Shown: positions 17,962 to 30,848 of the stretch, one piece after another | How the letters are laid out: every line of letters starts with the position of its first letter | Position numbering within the stretch: the stretch's first letter is position 1 | From: DATAXI01 sp963756185 | Lineage (GTDB): Bacteria; Verrucomicrobiota; Verrucomicrobiia; Chthoniobacterales; Chthoniobacteraceae | Direction of reading: 5' to 3' | Length of the DNA: 64,000 nucleotides | NCBI GenBank assembly: GCA_963756185.1 | Contig: CAVWMS010000015.1 | Coordinates: 620,001-684,000, forward strand | The notes under the pieces: model-generated | What the model was told of the DNA's origin: nothing | Databases searched by the model: none | Seen by the model: the letters and a program-made list of their open reading frames with translations, nothing else | Position numbers and translations under genes: made by a program

Positions 17962-20900
17962 TTAGAGCGTCCGGATGCGGACGTGGTCGGTGAAGCCGGA
18001 GTAAATGACGCTGCCGGTGCCGGAAGTGTTGATCACATTGCCGCCTACCGTCACCGTGCCCAGGTTGGCGGCTTCGATGGCGAACGTGGCGGAAGCCTCC
18101 GGAGTGATCGTCGTCGGGAAACCAATGGTTACGGTGCCGATGGTGCCATTGCCGTTGGTCGTGCTGTCTCCAGTATTGCCGAAGTAGGTCCCGCCACCCG
18201 GAGTGACACTGGCCACAATGTCGGCATCGTTGCAGTACCCGGAAATATTGACGGTCCCGATCTTCGCATTGGCCGTCACCGTGAGGCCACTGATGACGTA
18301 GCCGGAGGCGAGCAGATCGCCCGCGAAGAATCCCGTGGTGAACCCGCCGGATTGCCGTTCTTGAACACGCTACCGGTGACCGTAATGTTTCCGATATTGC
18401 CGGATGTGGTGAATGCGGAGTTTGCAATGCCAGCGATTTTCTGTTGGCTGGCAGGAACGTAGGCCTTGATATAACCAATGCCGGCGGTGGCGCCGGGGGC
18501 GATGGCCGCGCTAAATCCGCTGGCCCAGATTGCATCAGAAGCAATACCGGCCACTTTGGCATAGATCCCCGCGATCGAGGTCCCGGCCTTGAATGTCGAG
18601 TACTCGATGCCGCCGGCAGATTCACCTGTTCCGGTGTTGGTAGCCTTGATGATTCCGATCGAGGTGCCAGCCTTCAGATGGGTTGTGTCGATCCCGTAGT
18701 AAAAGGCGCCGCCGCTGGCGGATCCTTGCATGGCTTTCCCGGTAATGCCGCTGATTGACCCACCGCTCAGCCCGGTAACGATGTCAACACCCCGGGAGAA
18801 GTTGCTCGTGCCCGTGGGAGTCATGCCCGCCGCCAAATTCGAGGAAGTGGCGTACCCCTCGATCTGACCGAGCGTGCTCGCGGAAGTCTGGCCGGTGCCG
18901 TAGCCGGCGTTCACCGTCGCATGGAAGATTCCGAAGGCGTGCGCGCTGTAGGACCCTCCGCCCGGGCCGAAGGCGTAAGCCTTGGCCGTGCCGGTGATGG
19001 CGCCGATGTTGCCCTGGCCCACCTTCGCGCCGCTCGAGAATGGGATGCCCGCGTAGGCGTAGAGCCCGTGGATGCCGTAAGCATGGGCGCTGGCGCCATT
19101 GGTCATGCCGTTGGCTGAGGCGTAGGCCGTGCCGGTGATGGCGCCAATGCTGCCAGTGCCGGCTACGGCATTGGGTATGATATTCGGCGAGGCCAAGGCC
19201 ACGGTGTCCTCACTGCCGTAATTGGTATCGCCCGAGTAGAAGTGGGACGGATCGATGCCCTGGGCGCTTGCGGTCGCGCCGAACCCGGCGGCAGTCGCCT
19301 TTGCGGTGCCCGTGATGGCGCCAATGGCGCCCGCGGCCCCGGTAGGAACGAAGCCTTGGGCAAAGCCGGCCCTAGCGGTGAAGCTGCTCAATCCATCGGC
19401 AGTGCTGGTCGCCGCGCCCGAGATGGCAGCCACGATCGAATAGGCGTAAGCCTTGCCGGTGAGGGCACCGATAGTGCCCGCGTTGGCGACCGCGGTATTA
19501 GCCAGCGTGGTGTCGGGCGCGTAGGCGGCGCCGGCGGCTACGACGGAATTGGTGACGCCGTAGGCATCGGCCTTGGCCAGGACGACGGGAGCGTTCGTGC
19601 TCAGGTTGGCCTTGGCGGTCGCCTTGCCGCTGACATAGCCGATGTTGTCGGGGCCCCCGGCTTTCGAGGCATACGCGAAGGCGCCCCCGACGTAGCCTTT
19701 GAGTACGGTAATGCCGGTCGCATAGGCGATTTGTTCGATCCCCTTGTCCACCGTTGCGGTCGAGGTGGCGAGACCCTTGATATTGCCAACGGTGCCGACG
19801 GCCCCGTATGCGACGTCGCCCAGTGTCAGGCCGCCGTTCGCGTTGCCGGCGAAGATGGTCACCGTGTCGATGCCATAGACCTTGGTTTCGGCCTCCTGGC
19901 TGGTGACCTTCGCGGCGGCGGTGCTGGGTGAGGTGGCGGAGCCGACAGCCTTGCCATAAATGCCCGGCACGCCGGCGCCGGCGTTGCCGACCTGCGCGGC
20001 GCCCGCGTAGATCTTCAGGGTGCCATTGGCGCCGCCGGCGTAACCGGCGTGGAGCGTGACGCTGTTGAGGCCGCGCGCGAAGCTCTTGGCCTGATAGCCG
20101 CTCGAGGTCGCACTCCCGTAACCATAGACCGTGCCGATGGTATCGGTGCCGGCGGCGCCATGCTTGGCGTTGGCTTTGTAGCCGTAGGCGTTGCCGGCGG
20201 TCACTTTGACATTCGAGACGCCGTACGCAATCGCGTAGGCCTTGGCGTTTACTCCGGCGACCGCGGCGGTGGCATCGGCTGTCGCCTTGCCCGAGACGCT
20301 GGTCACGGTCCCGAGCGCCGCCACGGCGGCCTGCTTCGAGGCGCCGCTGCCGAAGGCGTCGCCTGCGCCGAAGAAGGTCTTTATATTGAAGCCCGGGGGC
20401 GGGGTTTCGAGCACGTAAGAAATGCCATGCGCATAGGCCTTCGCAGTGTAGCCGGTGGCCGTGGCGATGGCGTTCGCGCTCACAGCGCCAATGGTGCCGG
20501 AGCCGGCGTAAGCCTTGGGCGCCTTGGCGTTGCCCGCAACGGCGTTCGAATCGAAGATGCCGTAAGCGTAGGCGTCCGCGGTGCCGGTGGTCCCATTCGC
20601 GGTGGCGTAGGAGTAAGCGCGGCCCGTGATCGAGCCGACCGAACTGCTGTTGCCTCCGTTCGCCGAGTAGCCGGCCGTCGTTCCGACTGCGGTGGCGTTG
20701 CCGGCCTGGACCGAGACGTACCTGAGGCCCACCGCTTCGTGCGCCCGGTTCGGACCGGAGAAGGAAAGCACCGGAAGGCCCTCGGCGGTCGATTTCGCAA
20801 TTCCGAAAATGTTTCCAATCACGCCCTTGCCCGCTTTGGCGAGGCTGTAGCCATAGGCGGTGCCGGCTTCGATGCTTGAGAAGAAGCTGATGCCGTTGGT

Positions 20901-23900
20901 ATAATAGGAATGTACGTAGGTGCCGGCGGCGCCATCGGAGAGGGTGTAGCCCTTTCCGGTGACATTGCCGATGTTGCCATACGCTCCGTAAGCTTTATCG
21001 CCGGCCGCCGGCTTCCTGAAATAGCTGCCCGACGTTGCCACGCCCGCGCGAATGGTAATACTGTTGATACCGACGCCGGCAAAATTGGTTACCTTGGAAA
21101 GCTTCCCTCCGGAGGTCGAATATCCATTTGAGACGCCCTTGCCGTAGATGGCGCCGCCCTTTGCAATGTAACCAGTGCCGGCGGTGACAGTGCCGATGCC
21201 GTAGGCATAGCCGGCCTCGAGGGTGAGATCGCTGATGCCGTTTGCATCGTCACCCACAAAGACAGTGTAACCGGTGACCTTTGAAGAGCCTTTCCCGGTG
21301 ACAATACCGATCGAACTCCCGTTCGCGCCGGAGGCGTTTGCGTTGTAGCCGGTCGCGAATCCGCTCCTGACGGTTGTCCCAACCAAACCCACGGCGGTAA
21401 CGCCAGTGGCTCTCGCACCTCCGTCGCCGGTGTTTCCCAGCACCACCTGGTAAGCCTTCCCATAGAGGCTGCCGATATTGCCCTTGGCGGATTTGGTCAC
21501 CGTTCCCGTATTGAAACTGCCGATAGCCGAACCCGCGGAGAAATAGGACTCGCTGATTCCATCGACATTCGAGTTGGCGCTATAGGCCGAGGATTTCGCG
21601 TAAGCGATGCCGCTGATATTGCCGATGCTCCCGGAGCCGCCGTAAACCTTGTCGGTGTAAGTCGTCTTCGTACCGGCGTCATAGAATCCGGAAGCGTAAC
21701 CGGCGGTGGCACGGACAGAGGCGACCGCCCCGGCGTAGGTGTTCGCGCTGCCGCCGGCCGTGACCGGCGCGCCGTAGGCTTTCGCCGTAGCCGAACCGGT
21801 GATGGCGCCGATGCTGTTGCCGCTGGCGCTCGTGGCGACATAGGAGGCGTGCGTGAGACCCGCGTCGAAAACCGAGGGATCGATTCCCCAGACAGTGACA
21901 TCGTCCACCAAGGCGCCGCTGGCCTTGCCGTAACCGGTGCCGGAAATGGCGCCGATGGCGCCGGGGCCGCTGTTCGCGATGCCCTTGCTGATCGAGCTCG
22001 CAACGGCATCGCCCGCGTAGACGTAGGCATCCTTGATGCCGGCGTCGGTAATGGTCAGCGTGCCCGCGGTTGTGTTGCTGGTTGAAATGATGCTGCTGGC
22101 GCCGGTGATCGTCGAGATTTTGGCCGTGCCGCCGTCGGCTGTGTAGATGGCGTACGCCACGCCCGCGTTTTCATGGAAGTCCCTGATTCCATACCCAAAC
22201 ATCGTCGAGTTGGTCGTATTGGGAGTGGTAATGCTCGTTTCCGTGCTGGTCGCGGTCGATTTGCCCATAACGGCGCCGATGCTGCCATAGCCGGCGTAGG
22301 AATTCCTGCCGTAGGCATAGCCGGCGGAGAGTGTGACCGTGTCAATGCCGCTCGCAGCGCCGGTGACGGTGGCAGGCGAGCCGGTGGCGCTGTCAGTCAC
22401 GTAAGCCTCGCCGGTGGTGGCGCCGATCTTGCCGGAACCGCCGTGGGCGTCGGCCCGGCGGTCGTTGGAGATGGCATTGCCGGCGTAGAAGCCGTCGCTC
22501 GAAACGCCATAGGCGCTGCCTGAGGCGGTTGCCGAGCCGATGATGAAGAGGTTGCTGACATCGGCGGTGCTCTTGGCCGTCGCTTTCCCGTAAATGTTGG
22601 TGGCCTGGCCCAGATAACCAAGCCCGCCGTAGGCGCCGCCGCCGTATGAATAGGCGTCCGCGGATTCGACACGCCCGTAGGTGATGCCGCCCGCGAGACT
22701 CGAGCTGGTCGTTGGCGCGGTCCCCTTGGCGGTGGCGTAAGCGCCAGCGACACCCTTGAAGCCTTTGACCACCGACTTGGTGGCGCTCCCCTGCGACCCC
22801 GCGGCGTAAGCGCCCCCGGCGCCGGTGTTATCGGCAAATGCGCTGCCGGAATAGACCAGGAAGCCGCTGATGCCGCCGGCGTCCGCCGTGGCCTTCGGAT
22901 CCTGCTTGCCATACGCGTAGGCGGTCGCGGTGCCGTAGCCGCCCACTGTATTAATATAGGCGTAGGCCTTCGAGGCGATTGCCTTGCCGCCGCCATGGGT
23001 CACGGCGTTGCCCGCCGCCAGCTCGACGCCGGTTACGCCGCCGGCAAAGGCATAGCTCTCGGCCTTTGCGCCGCCTTTGGCGGTCGAGGTCGCTGTCCCG
23101 GTGCCCTTCAGGATCCCGGCGACACCGATCTTGCCTTCGACCGACTTGGCCGGACCGGTGCCGAAATTGTACGCGTTGCCCGCCGCCGCATCCACGAGGA
23201 GGATGCCGCTGGCGATGGCGGCGCTGAAGCCGTTGTACGGGCTCTTGGCATAAGCGGTCGCCGTCGCGGTGCCATTGAATCCGCCGAGAATGCCGGTGCC
23301 GCCGTAGGAGCGGGCGGTGGCGATCGGGCTGGTGACCGTCGCATTGCCGGCGCCGATTCCCGCCAGCAGCACGCCGTAGGCATCCGCCTTGGCGCTGACG
23401 CTGCCCGAAGTCTTGTTCGAGGTGGCCGTGGCCGTGGCGGTGCCAATGAGCTGGCCGATATAGCCGTAGCCGCCGGTCGCATAATAACCGCCGACCGCGT
23501 TGCCGGCGGTGGAGAGCGATGTCAGCAGGCCGCCGGCGGTGGCAAAGGTGTAGTAACCGGTTGCCGTGGCCGACCCAACCCCCTTGATGCTGCCGCCCTT
23601 GGCGATCTTGCCCGATCCGCCGTAGGCCGCGCCGCCGTAAGCGTTGCCCGCCTCGAGGAAGAGGCCGAGCGCCGGCGTCGCATAAGCCTTGGCCGTTCCG
23701 TACGGGCCGGTAACCGATGCGAACGCGGTCTGCTTCTGGTAGAGGCTGCCGATGACGCCGGTGCCGCCGAAGGCGGTGTCGACAGGCGTCGAGCCCGCGA
23801 ATGCATTGGCCGCGCTGAGGGTCACGTCCTCCAAACCGATCAGCCGCGCATAGGCCAGGCTCGCTCCCTTGGCGGTGGCCGATACCGTGACGTTGATATT

Positions 23901-26900
23901 GCCGATGGTGCCGGTGCCGCCCTTGGCCACGGCGATGCCAAAGGCATCCCCGACTTCGACGGTCATATCATCAATGCCTGCCGCGTGCGCGACCGCGAGG
24001 CCGCCGGTATTGGTCGCCTTCGCATAGGCCGTGGCGGTGGCGGTGATGCCGTTGGTGATGGTGCCGGTGCCGCCAAATGCGCTTCCATCGTTCGTGTAGG
24101 CGGTGCCGAGCGTGACTGTCAGGCCGCCGATGCCGTAAGCGCCGGCGAGGGCGGTGCCGTTGACTGCGTAATCCTTGGCTGTCGCGATCGCGATGCCAGA
24201 GATCCCCGCGACGGTGCCGGTGCCGGCGACGGCGTCCTTGCCGGCAAAGTAAAGCGCCGGCGCGTTCGGCGAACTCGCGCACGGCGGCACGTAAACATAC
24301 TTGACCGAGCCGGCGCCGATATAGGTGGGATCGATGCCGTATGCCAGCGCCGTGGCAGTGCCGAAAATGCCCTTGGCCAGCGCGGTGGCCGTGCCCGTGC
24401 CGGAAACCGTGCCGATGGCGCCGTTTCCATTGGTGCCGTAACCGGCAATGATGGTGGTGTCCTCGATGCCGTGGGCCTTGGCCGTGGCGTTGCCGTAGTA
24501 GGCGGTTGCGGTCGCAGTGGCCGTGCCGGTGACGTTGCCGATCACGCCGAGAGTGCGCCCGGAGGCGAAGACGCTTGCCCCGATGCCGTAGGCGTACGCG
24601 CCGGCCACGGCCGAGGTCGCAATGGCCGTTCCGGCGCCGGTCACCGTTCCGATGTAACCGGTCGTATTATAGGCGCCGGTGCCCGCGCCGGCGAGGGTGA
24701 AGCTGATGCCCGCCGCCTCCGCGAAGGTGGTCACGTTGCCCGGGCTGACGGCGGTGGCGCTGGCTTTGCCATAAATGGCGGGTGACCCGGCGGCGCCGAT
24801 ATGGCCGGTCGAATTGAGCCCGGTGCCGGCTTCAATGTAGGTATCGGCCTTGGGCGAGCCGGCGATGCCGTATGCGAGGGCGGTGGCATTGTCGTCGGTG
24901 CCGGTTGCCTTGGCGATGCCATGGCCATAGACGCTTGTAATGGTGCCGGTGCTTTGGTCGCCGTTGGACGCGATGAAGGTGCTCTCGTAGATGCCGGTGC
25001 CCACCGACTTTACCTGGTAGCCGTACGAGTAGGCCTTGCCGGTGCCGCTGATGGCGCCGATGGTGCCGGTGCCCTTGTCGGCGGCAAAGGTCAGCGTGTT
25101 GGCCTGGGCCGCGACGACGCTGTTTGAGATGCCGGTAGCGGTGGCAACGGAGGTATCGGCCGGATTCTGGTAGCTGTTGTGGAGCGTGGCGGTGGCGGTG
25201 CTGGTCACCGTCCCGATCTTTCCGTAGATGCCGCTGTAACCGGCGTAAATGTCGCTCTTGTCGATGCCGATCGCGGTCGCCTTGGTGTTTGCCACGTTCG
25301 ATCCGGTAACGGTCGCCGCAGCGGAGACGAGCACGTTGCCAATAATCCCATGGTTGAGGCCCGCGCTGAATGTGGAGTCGGCGATGCCGTACGAATAGGC
25401 CGAGCCGCTGCCGGTGGTCGATGCGGCGGTAACGGTGATGCCGCCTGCGATGCTGCCGACGCCGCCGTAACCGAGCGCGACATTGAAGTGGCTGCCGGCG
25501 ATGCCGGCGGAAGTCGCGTTGCCGGCCGAAGTGATGGCAACGGCGGTGGCGGTAACCGTCCCATTGATGGTGCCGGAGCTATAGCCGACGATGACTTCCG
25601 CGTCGTCGATGCCGGCCGCTTTGGCCTCGCCGGTATTGGCAGTGGCCTTGGCAATGCCCGTGATGGCGCCGGTGACGCCGCTGCCGTAACTATGGCTGGT
25701 GCCGGCCTTCAAGGTGTAACCGCCGGGAATGCTCGACGCGTAGCTGGCCTTGAATTTGGAAGCGACACCATCGATGCCGTAGGCGAGCACAGTGGTCTCG
25801 CCGGTGGCCGTGCCGGAGCCGCTGACGGCGCCAAACTTTCCATATTTGTAGCCGGCCCAGAACCCGCTGCCGGCGATGCCTTCGGCGAGGGCGTACGCCT
25901 GGGAAGTCGCGACGGCCGTGCCGCTGACCGAGTTGATGTACCCCATGCCCCCGGAGAGGGTCGCAGCCTGGAAATGGGAGTGGCGGATGCCGTAGGCCAC
26001 CGCCTTCGTATGCCCGGTGGCGGTGCCGGATGCGGTGATGCCGCTGATGGTCCCCTTGTCCGAGCCGCCGACATCAACCACCGAGTGATCGATGCCATCG
26101 GCGTAAGCCCGGCCAAACGCGGCGGTCGCCGTCGCATTGCCGGTGATGAGTCCAATCGTGCTGTTGCCGGTGCTGACCGCGCCGGTGCCGGCGTAGATCA
26201 GGCCGTCGTGAATGCCGATGGCGTGCACGGGGAATTCCTCGATCGAGCTGCCGTAGGCGGCCGCCGTGCCGGTCACGCTCGTGATCGTGCCCGCGCCGCT
26301 GCCGGCTACGAAGGTGCTGTGCTCGATGCCGTACGCCGTGGTGGCCGCGGGGCCGGAAACCTTGGCCGAACCCTGGATCGTGCCAATCGAGCCGGTGGCG
26401 GACGCGCCGCCGCCCGCCACGAAGATCGACCCGGCGATACCGGCATGGACGCCGTTGCGGAACGCGAACGTGCCGTACGCGTAGGAGGTGCCGAGAATGC
26501 TCCCGATGCTGCCGGTGCCGTTGTTTTGCGTGGAGGGACCCGCGTTCGCAAAGAAAGCACTGTCCCCGATGCCGTAGGAATGACTTCCCGGCGCGGTGGT
26601 GGCGCCGGTGATGCCGCCGATCGAGGCGCCGGCGACGAAGAAGCTGTCCACGATGCCGCTGGCCGTGCCGGACCCCGCATCGCTGACGCCCTTGATGCTG
26701 CCGATGGTCGAGGTGAAGAGCTGCGCATCGTCCGCGTTGAACTTGCTGCCGGCGATGCCGCTGCCGCTGTAAGCGCCCTTCGCGCCGCCGTAAATGCTCG
26801 TGATCCCGGCGCCCGAGTAGAAGGTGCTGCCCACGATGCCATCCCCGCCCCCGATGGTGGTGCCCTTCACGGCGCCCATCGCGCCGGCGCCAGTCAGGCC

Positions 26901-29900
26901 GATATCGGCGAAGAAACCGGAATCGGAAATGCCGCTCCCGCCGATCACGCTCGTGGCCGTGCCGGTAATCGGGCCGATGCCGGCGGCGGCCCTGAAGGTT
27001 GACGAATTGATGCCCGAACCGTCTCCGGCAGTGGCGCCGAGGATGCTGGCAATGGCGCCCGATGCGCCGCCGGTGCTGGCGTTGAAGTAGGAAGAGGTAA
27101 TGCCGCCGACGCCATTGATCGTGCTTGCCGCGCCGGTGACGGCGCCAATGCCGGAAGCGGCAAGGAAGCTCGACGCCTCGATGCCATAGCCATAACCGGT
27201 CGTTGTGCCGCTGATGCCGCCGGTCGCGCCAATCGTGCTGCCGGTGAAGTGGGAGAAAGCGATGCCGGTGCGTCCCGCAGCCGTGCCGGTAACAGTGCCG
27301 ATGGGGCCGGTGGTAGTGAAGGAGCTCTCGTAGATGCCATCCTGGCCGGTGGCGTTGACCAGGCGATTCGTGTTAATGCCGGTCACATAAGTAATGCCCC
27401 CGGTCCCCGCGGTTGCCGAGACGTCGCTAATGCCGGTGCCATGGGCCGACTTTCCGTAAATGCCCGCTATCTTTCCCGTGCCCGCCGCCCCTGCTCCTCC
27501 GGTAATGGACAAATCGTTAATGCCGGCCGCCCCCGGGTTGCCGCCGGTGGAAATGCCGGTGACGACGCCGACATTGCCGACATCGGCCAGGATGGCCCCG
27601 CCAGCGATGCCGGTGCCCGAGATCGACATACCGGTTACGGCGCCGACGCCGCCGGAGATCGCGTGAATGACCGAGTCATAAATGCCGGCGCCTCCGGTGG
27701 CCACGCCGCGAACGGAGCCAACGCCGGCGCCGCCGCTGATGAAATTGCTCTCGAAGATCGCGGCGTTGATGCCGCCAGCGATGCCTTCGCCCGCGTGATA
27801 GGTCGACCCCGCGGCGAACGCATAGACGTTGCCGATGCCGGCGCCGGCCGAGAAGGTGCTCGAGTCGATGCCGCGGTTCGCCACGTAGAACGAGCCGTCG
27901 TCCGTGGCAATGTATCCACCGACGGCGCTGGCCCGCGCGGTGATGGTGCCGATGGTGCCGCCCGCGGTGAAGGTGCTGTGGTCGATGGCGGATGCGGAGG
28001 GGAGACCGTATTCGTAGGCATGGGGCGGCTGGCCGAGGGCGTTGCCGGCGCTGTCGAAGGCGAAGCTGGCGTCCTGGGAGTTGGCGTAGATGTTGCCAAT
28101 GTTGCCGGTGGCGCTGACGGAATCGAACGCGATGCGACCCTGGTGCGAAGTGATGTTACCGACATTGCCGGCGGTGGCATTGATGACGTTGCCGCTGATG
28201 TCGCCGAGCGCGTAGATGTTCCCGATGCTGCCGCCGATGAAAACGTTCGACTGCGGGTTATTGGCAGCAAAGAGGGAGCGGATGGTGGCGCTGCCGCCGA
28301 TGTGGCCGGCAATGGAAGTGATGGTGCCAATGGCGCCCGAGGCGAGAGCGGTGGTGCCCTGGATGCTCAGGTTGACCGTGATGTCGCCGATGGTCGTGGT
28401 GAGGCTGGCGTCGCCCGTGGCGATGTGGTGGTGCTGCCACCGAGGATGACGCCGGACATCCCGCCCTGGGTGACCGTCACGGTGCCAATCGGCTCCGCCC
28501 ACGGCCTCGAACTGGGAATCGGTGATCGAGGCGACCGACCGGATGTTGCCGATACCGAGCGAATCGGAGCGGAAGGTGCTGTTGACGATGCCGCTGGTGA
28601 TCGAGGCGGAGGTGGCGTTGCTGGTGATGTTGCCAATGCTGCCGGAGGCGACGACCGAAGCATCGCTGAAGAAGCCGGCGGTGATGTTGCCGATGTTGCC
28701 GTCGAAGGCGGTGACCTGGCCGCTGAAGGGGGTCGCCGCCTGCGAGAGAACGATGTTGCCGATATTGCCGGCGTCCGCCTCGACCGTGCCGGTGAACGCG
28801 GTGCCACTATTGATGGTGATGCTGCCGATGCCGGCGGTGGTAGCCTCGAGCAGGCCGGTGAAATTGCCATTCACGCTCACCGAGGTGAACGCCGGCGCGG
28901 TGATGGTGCCGAGGAGCGACCCGTTCAACGCCAGGTTGCCGATGGTGCCGCCCGCAGTGACGCTGGCGACCAGGTTGTCGGCATCCAGGCTGCCGATGGC
29001 GCCGGTGCTCGTCACGTTCGAAAGGATGTCGTTGAACAAGGCGCTGCCGATCGAGGCCACATTGATGGGCGCCATCACGTCGCTGTAACGGGCGTCGATG
29101 GCGGTCACCGCGCCGCCGATATCGATGGTGCCGACCATGTTGTTGGTCGCCGGCGTGGTGGTGCGGCCGCGCAGGGTGAGGGCGTCGACGCCGCCGCTGA
29201 CGTTGATGTTGCCAAACCCGATGGCCTGGACCGGGTCGTAAAGAAGGCCATCCCGGAACTGGCTGTCGCCGATATCGACGGCGATGCCGCCATTGAGATC
29301 GTGGGTGACGCCGTGAACGACCTTCGTGCCCAGACCGATGTTGCCGGTGACATCGATGTCCTGGAAGTCGGCTCCATTCATGGTGATGCCGCGCAGGTCG
29401 GTGCTGGCGTAGATGCTGCCGATCTGGACGAAGCCCGGCGTGAAAGTGCGGTTGGCGTTGGTGACAGCGTAGATGGCGTGGTAAACGGCGTCGCCGTAGG
29501 TCTTCATGCCGCCGGTGTACGAGTCGCTCAGGGTGAGAGCCTTGGGCTTCACGTAAATGTCCAGCACCGTGCTCGAGTTCGCCTTGCCGTTGATCGTGAT
29601 GTTCTGGATGTCGGCTTTGTTGCGCGCGCCGCCGTCGAGGGTGATGTCAAATCTGCCCGGGCCGCCCACGAGTTTGACCAGGACCGCATCGCCCCATGCG
29701 TCAATGAAGCGGACCGACCTCTTGTTGAACCCGTTGCCGATGCCGCTGAAGAGGACGCGGGATTCGAGCGGTTCGAAGTCGGGTTTCTTGCGGGGTTGCG
29801 TCAGCAATTCCGGATTGGCCTTCTCGGGTTGGGAAGCGGGAGGAGCGGCCTTTGATAATTTTTTTCGAGACGATTCGACGAGTTGTTTGAACATCCGAGT

Positions 29901-29903
29901 CAT
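17962..29903 (-). CDS. Giant repeat protein with N-terminal LEPR-XLL-like motif (about 3,980 residues)
   Basis: The N-terminus is basic, with no Sec signal peptide, and carries FEPLESRVLFSG at residues 43-54, matching the LEPR-XLL motif of giant PVC-group proteins. A beta-helix-like region follows (to about residue 480) with short GNIGNI/GSIGNI turns. Then come several dozen Gly/Ala/Ser/Thr/Tyr-rich repeats of roughly 45 residues, lengthening to about 70. Each has the pattern GI-x-x-(S/D)-x-(F/V)-x-AG ... G-x-IG-x-(I/V)-x-G-x-A-x-A. Cysteine is almost absent. A parallel beta-solenoid surface fibre is likely. Compensating frame slips occur at about 28430-28500 and one near 18345, after which the true C-terminus (ending HVRIRTL) continues to 17962. 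Function (adhesin, S-layer or matrix) is unproven. Confidence 0.85.
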
Positions 29904-30480
29904 GGCTGAGTCCTCCGTTATACCTGGTGGGTTTTTCGAGTTTCCGACCGATCAACACTACACCCTACCGCGCGCCCGACACCGAGACGTGTAGATAGGG
30001 ATTGCACGGGCGACAGTCTTACGAGGGGAGAGCATCCCCTGTCAATGCTACAACTGTTGATCTCACCACAATTTTAGTGAATCAGCCGCCAAAAGCAAAT
30101 TTGTCCGCGACGGCAGAAAATCATCAACATTAGTACGCAAGATTCTTGGATACAGTTTGTTACATCAACAAATGGTAGCCAAAATATATCGCTGATCGAG
30201 CAGTTAATGTGGGGCGGCAGCCCCGCTCTGAGCTTTCGAATTATACGTACTACATCTTGTCCCCTGGCTCTCTCAGAGCATTAATTTCCACTTATACGTG
30301 CTACAGCATCGCTCATCCATCTCCGTAATACTCTCGCCTACTCCAAATCCAGCCCATCCCGTGTAGCTAATATCGTAAGCATCCCGCGCTATCAAAATAA
30401 GGTGAATCAGTGTATTTTCGTAGCACGCAATCTGAATGCCGAAAAATCGGCCCTCCCAAGCCCCGGTCCGGATTCAATTT
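29904..30480. promoter_or_regulatory. AT-richer upstream region of the giant gene with 14-bp direct repeats
   Basis: This 577-bp gap is noticeably less GC-rich than its surroundings. It holds a small hairpin (AGGGGAGAGCATCCCCT, 30033-30049) and two near-identical direct repeats TTATACGTACTACA (30241-30254) and TTATACGTGCTACA (30292-30305), 51 bases apart. The repeats could be operator sites for the divergent giant gene. No confident sigma-70 promoter and no coding sequence are visible. Confidence 0.4.
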
Positions 30481-30675
30481 TTATTGCAGCGCGGGGTCGT
30501 TCGCGCGCACGCGGGCCTGCTGCAAAACCTCGTGCGTACGATCCAGCGGGGCCTTGAGAAAATCGGTGCCCGGGGTGGGCGATGCCGCGGCGTTGGCGGC
30601 TGCCGGCAAGGTGGCATGGCGGGTGATGGCCAGGTAGACCAAGCCCGCAATGAGGGTGACCGCGATGTATTTCAT
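30481..30675 (-). CDS. Small single-pass membrane or exported protein
   Basis: A 64-residue frame starting MKYIAVTLIAGLVYLAITRH has one hydrophobic N-terminal helix (residues 2-18) and an Ala/Pro-rich then charged tail (TPGTDFLKAPLDRTHEVLQQ). A longer upstream extension of the frame looks non-coding. No family is recognised. It is divergent from glgB, and the 173-bp gap between the two starts could hold both promoters. Confidence 0.5.
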   Translation of the reverse strand: MKYIAVTLIAGLVYLAITRHATLPAAANAAASPTPGTDFLKAPLDRTHEVLQQARVRANDPALQ

Positions 30676-30848
30676 GGATCGATGGAAGAGCATAGGGCTT
30701 GCCAGGGATCGCAGCGGCCTCCGCGGAGAGGCCGTCATTTTTGGGCTGTCCAAGGGGCGACGGGGGAACATACCGTCTCCGATTGAAGTAATGGGCCGCC
30801 GGACTGACCGGGCGCGCCAAACCCAACCGATCCCTGAATTCTTTTGAC

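Noticed and set aside
22995..29855. Very long open frames on the plus strand opposite the giant gene (about 600-870 codons each)
   Set aside because: They mirror the repetitive, stop-poor GC-rich codons of the giant gene, have Gly/Ala/Asp/Arg-biased composition and contain no recognisable domains.
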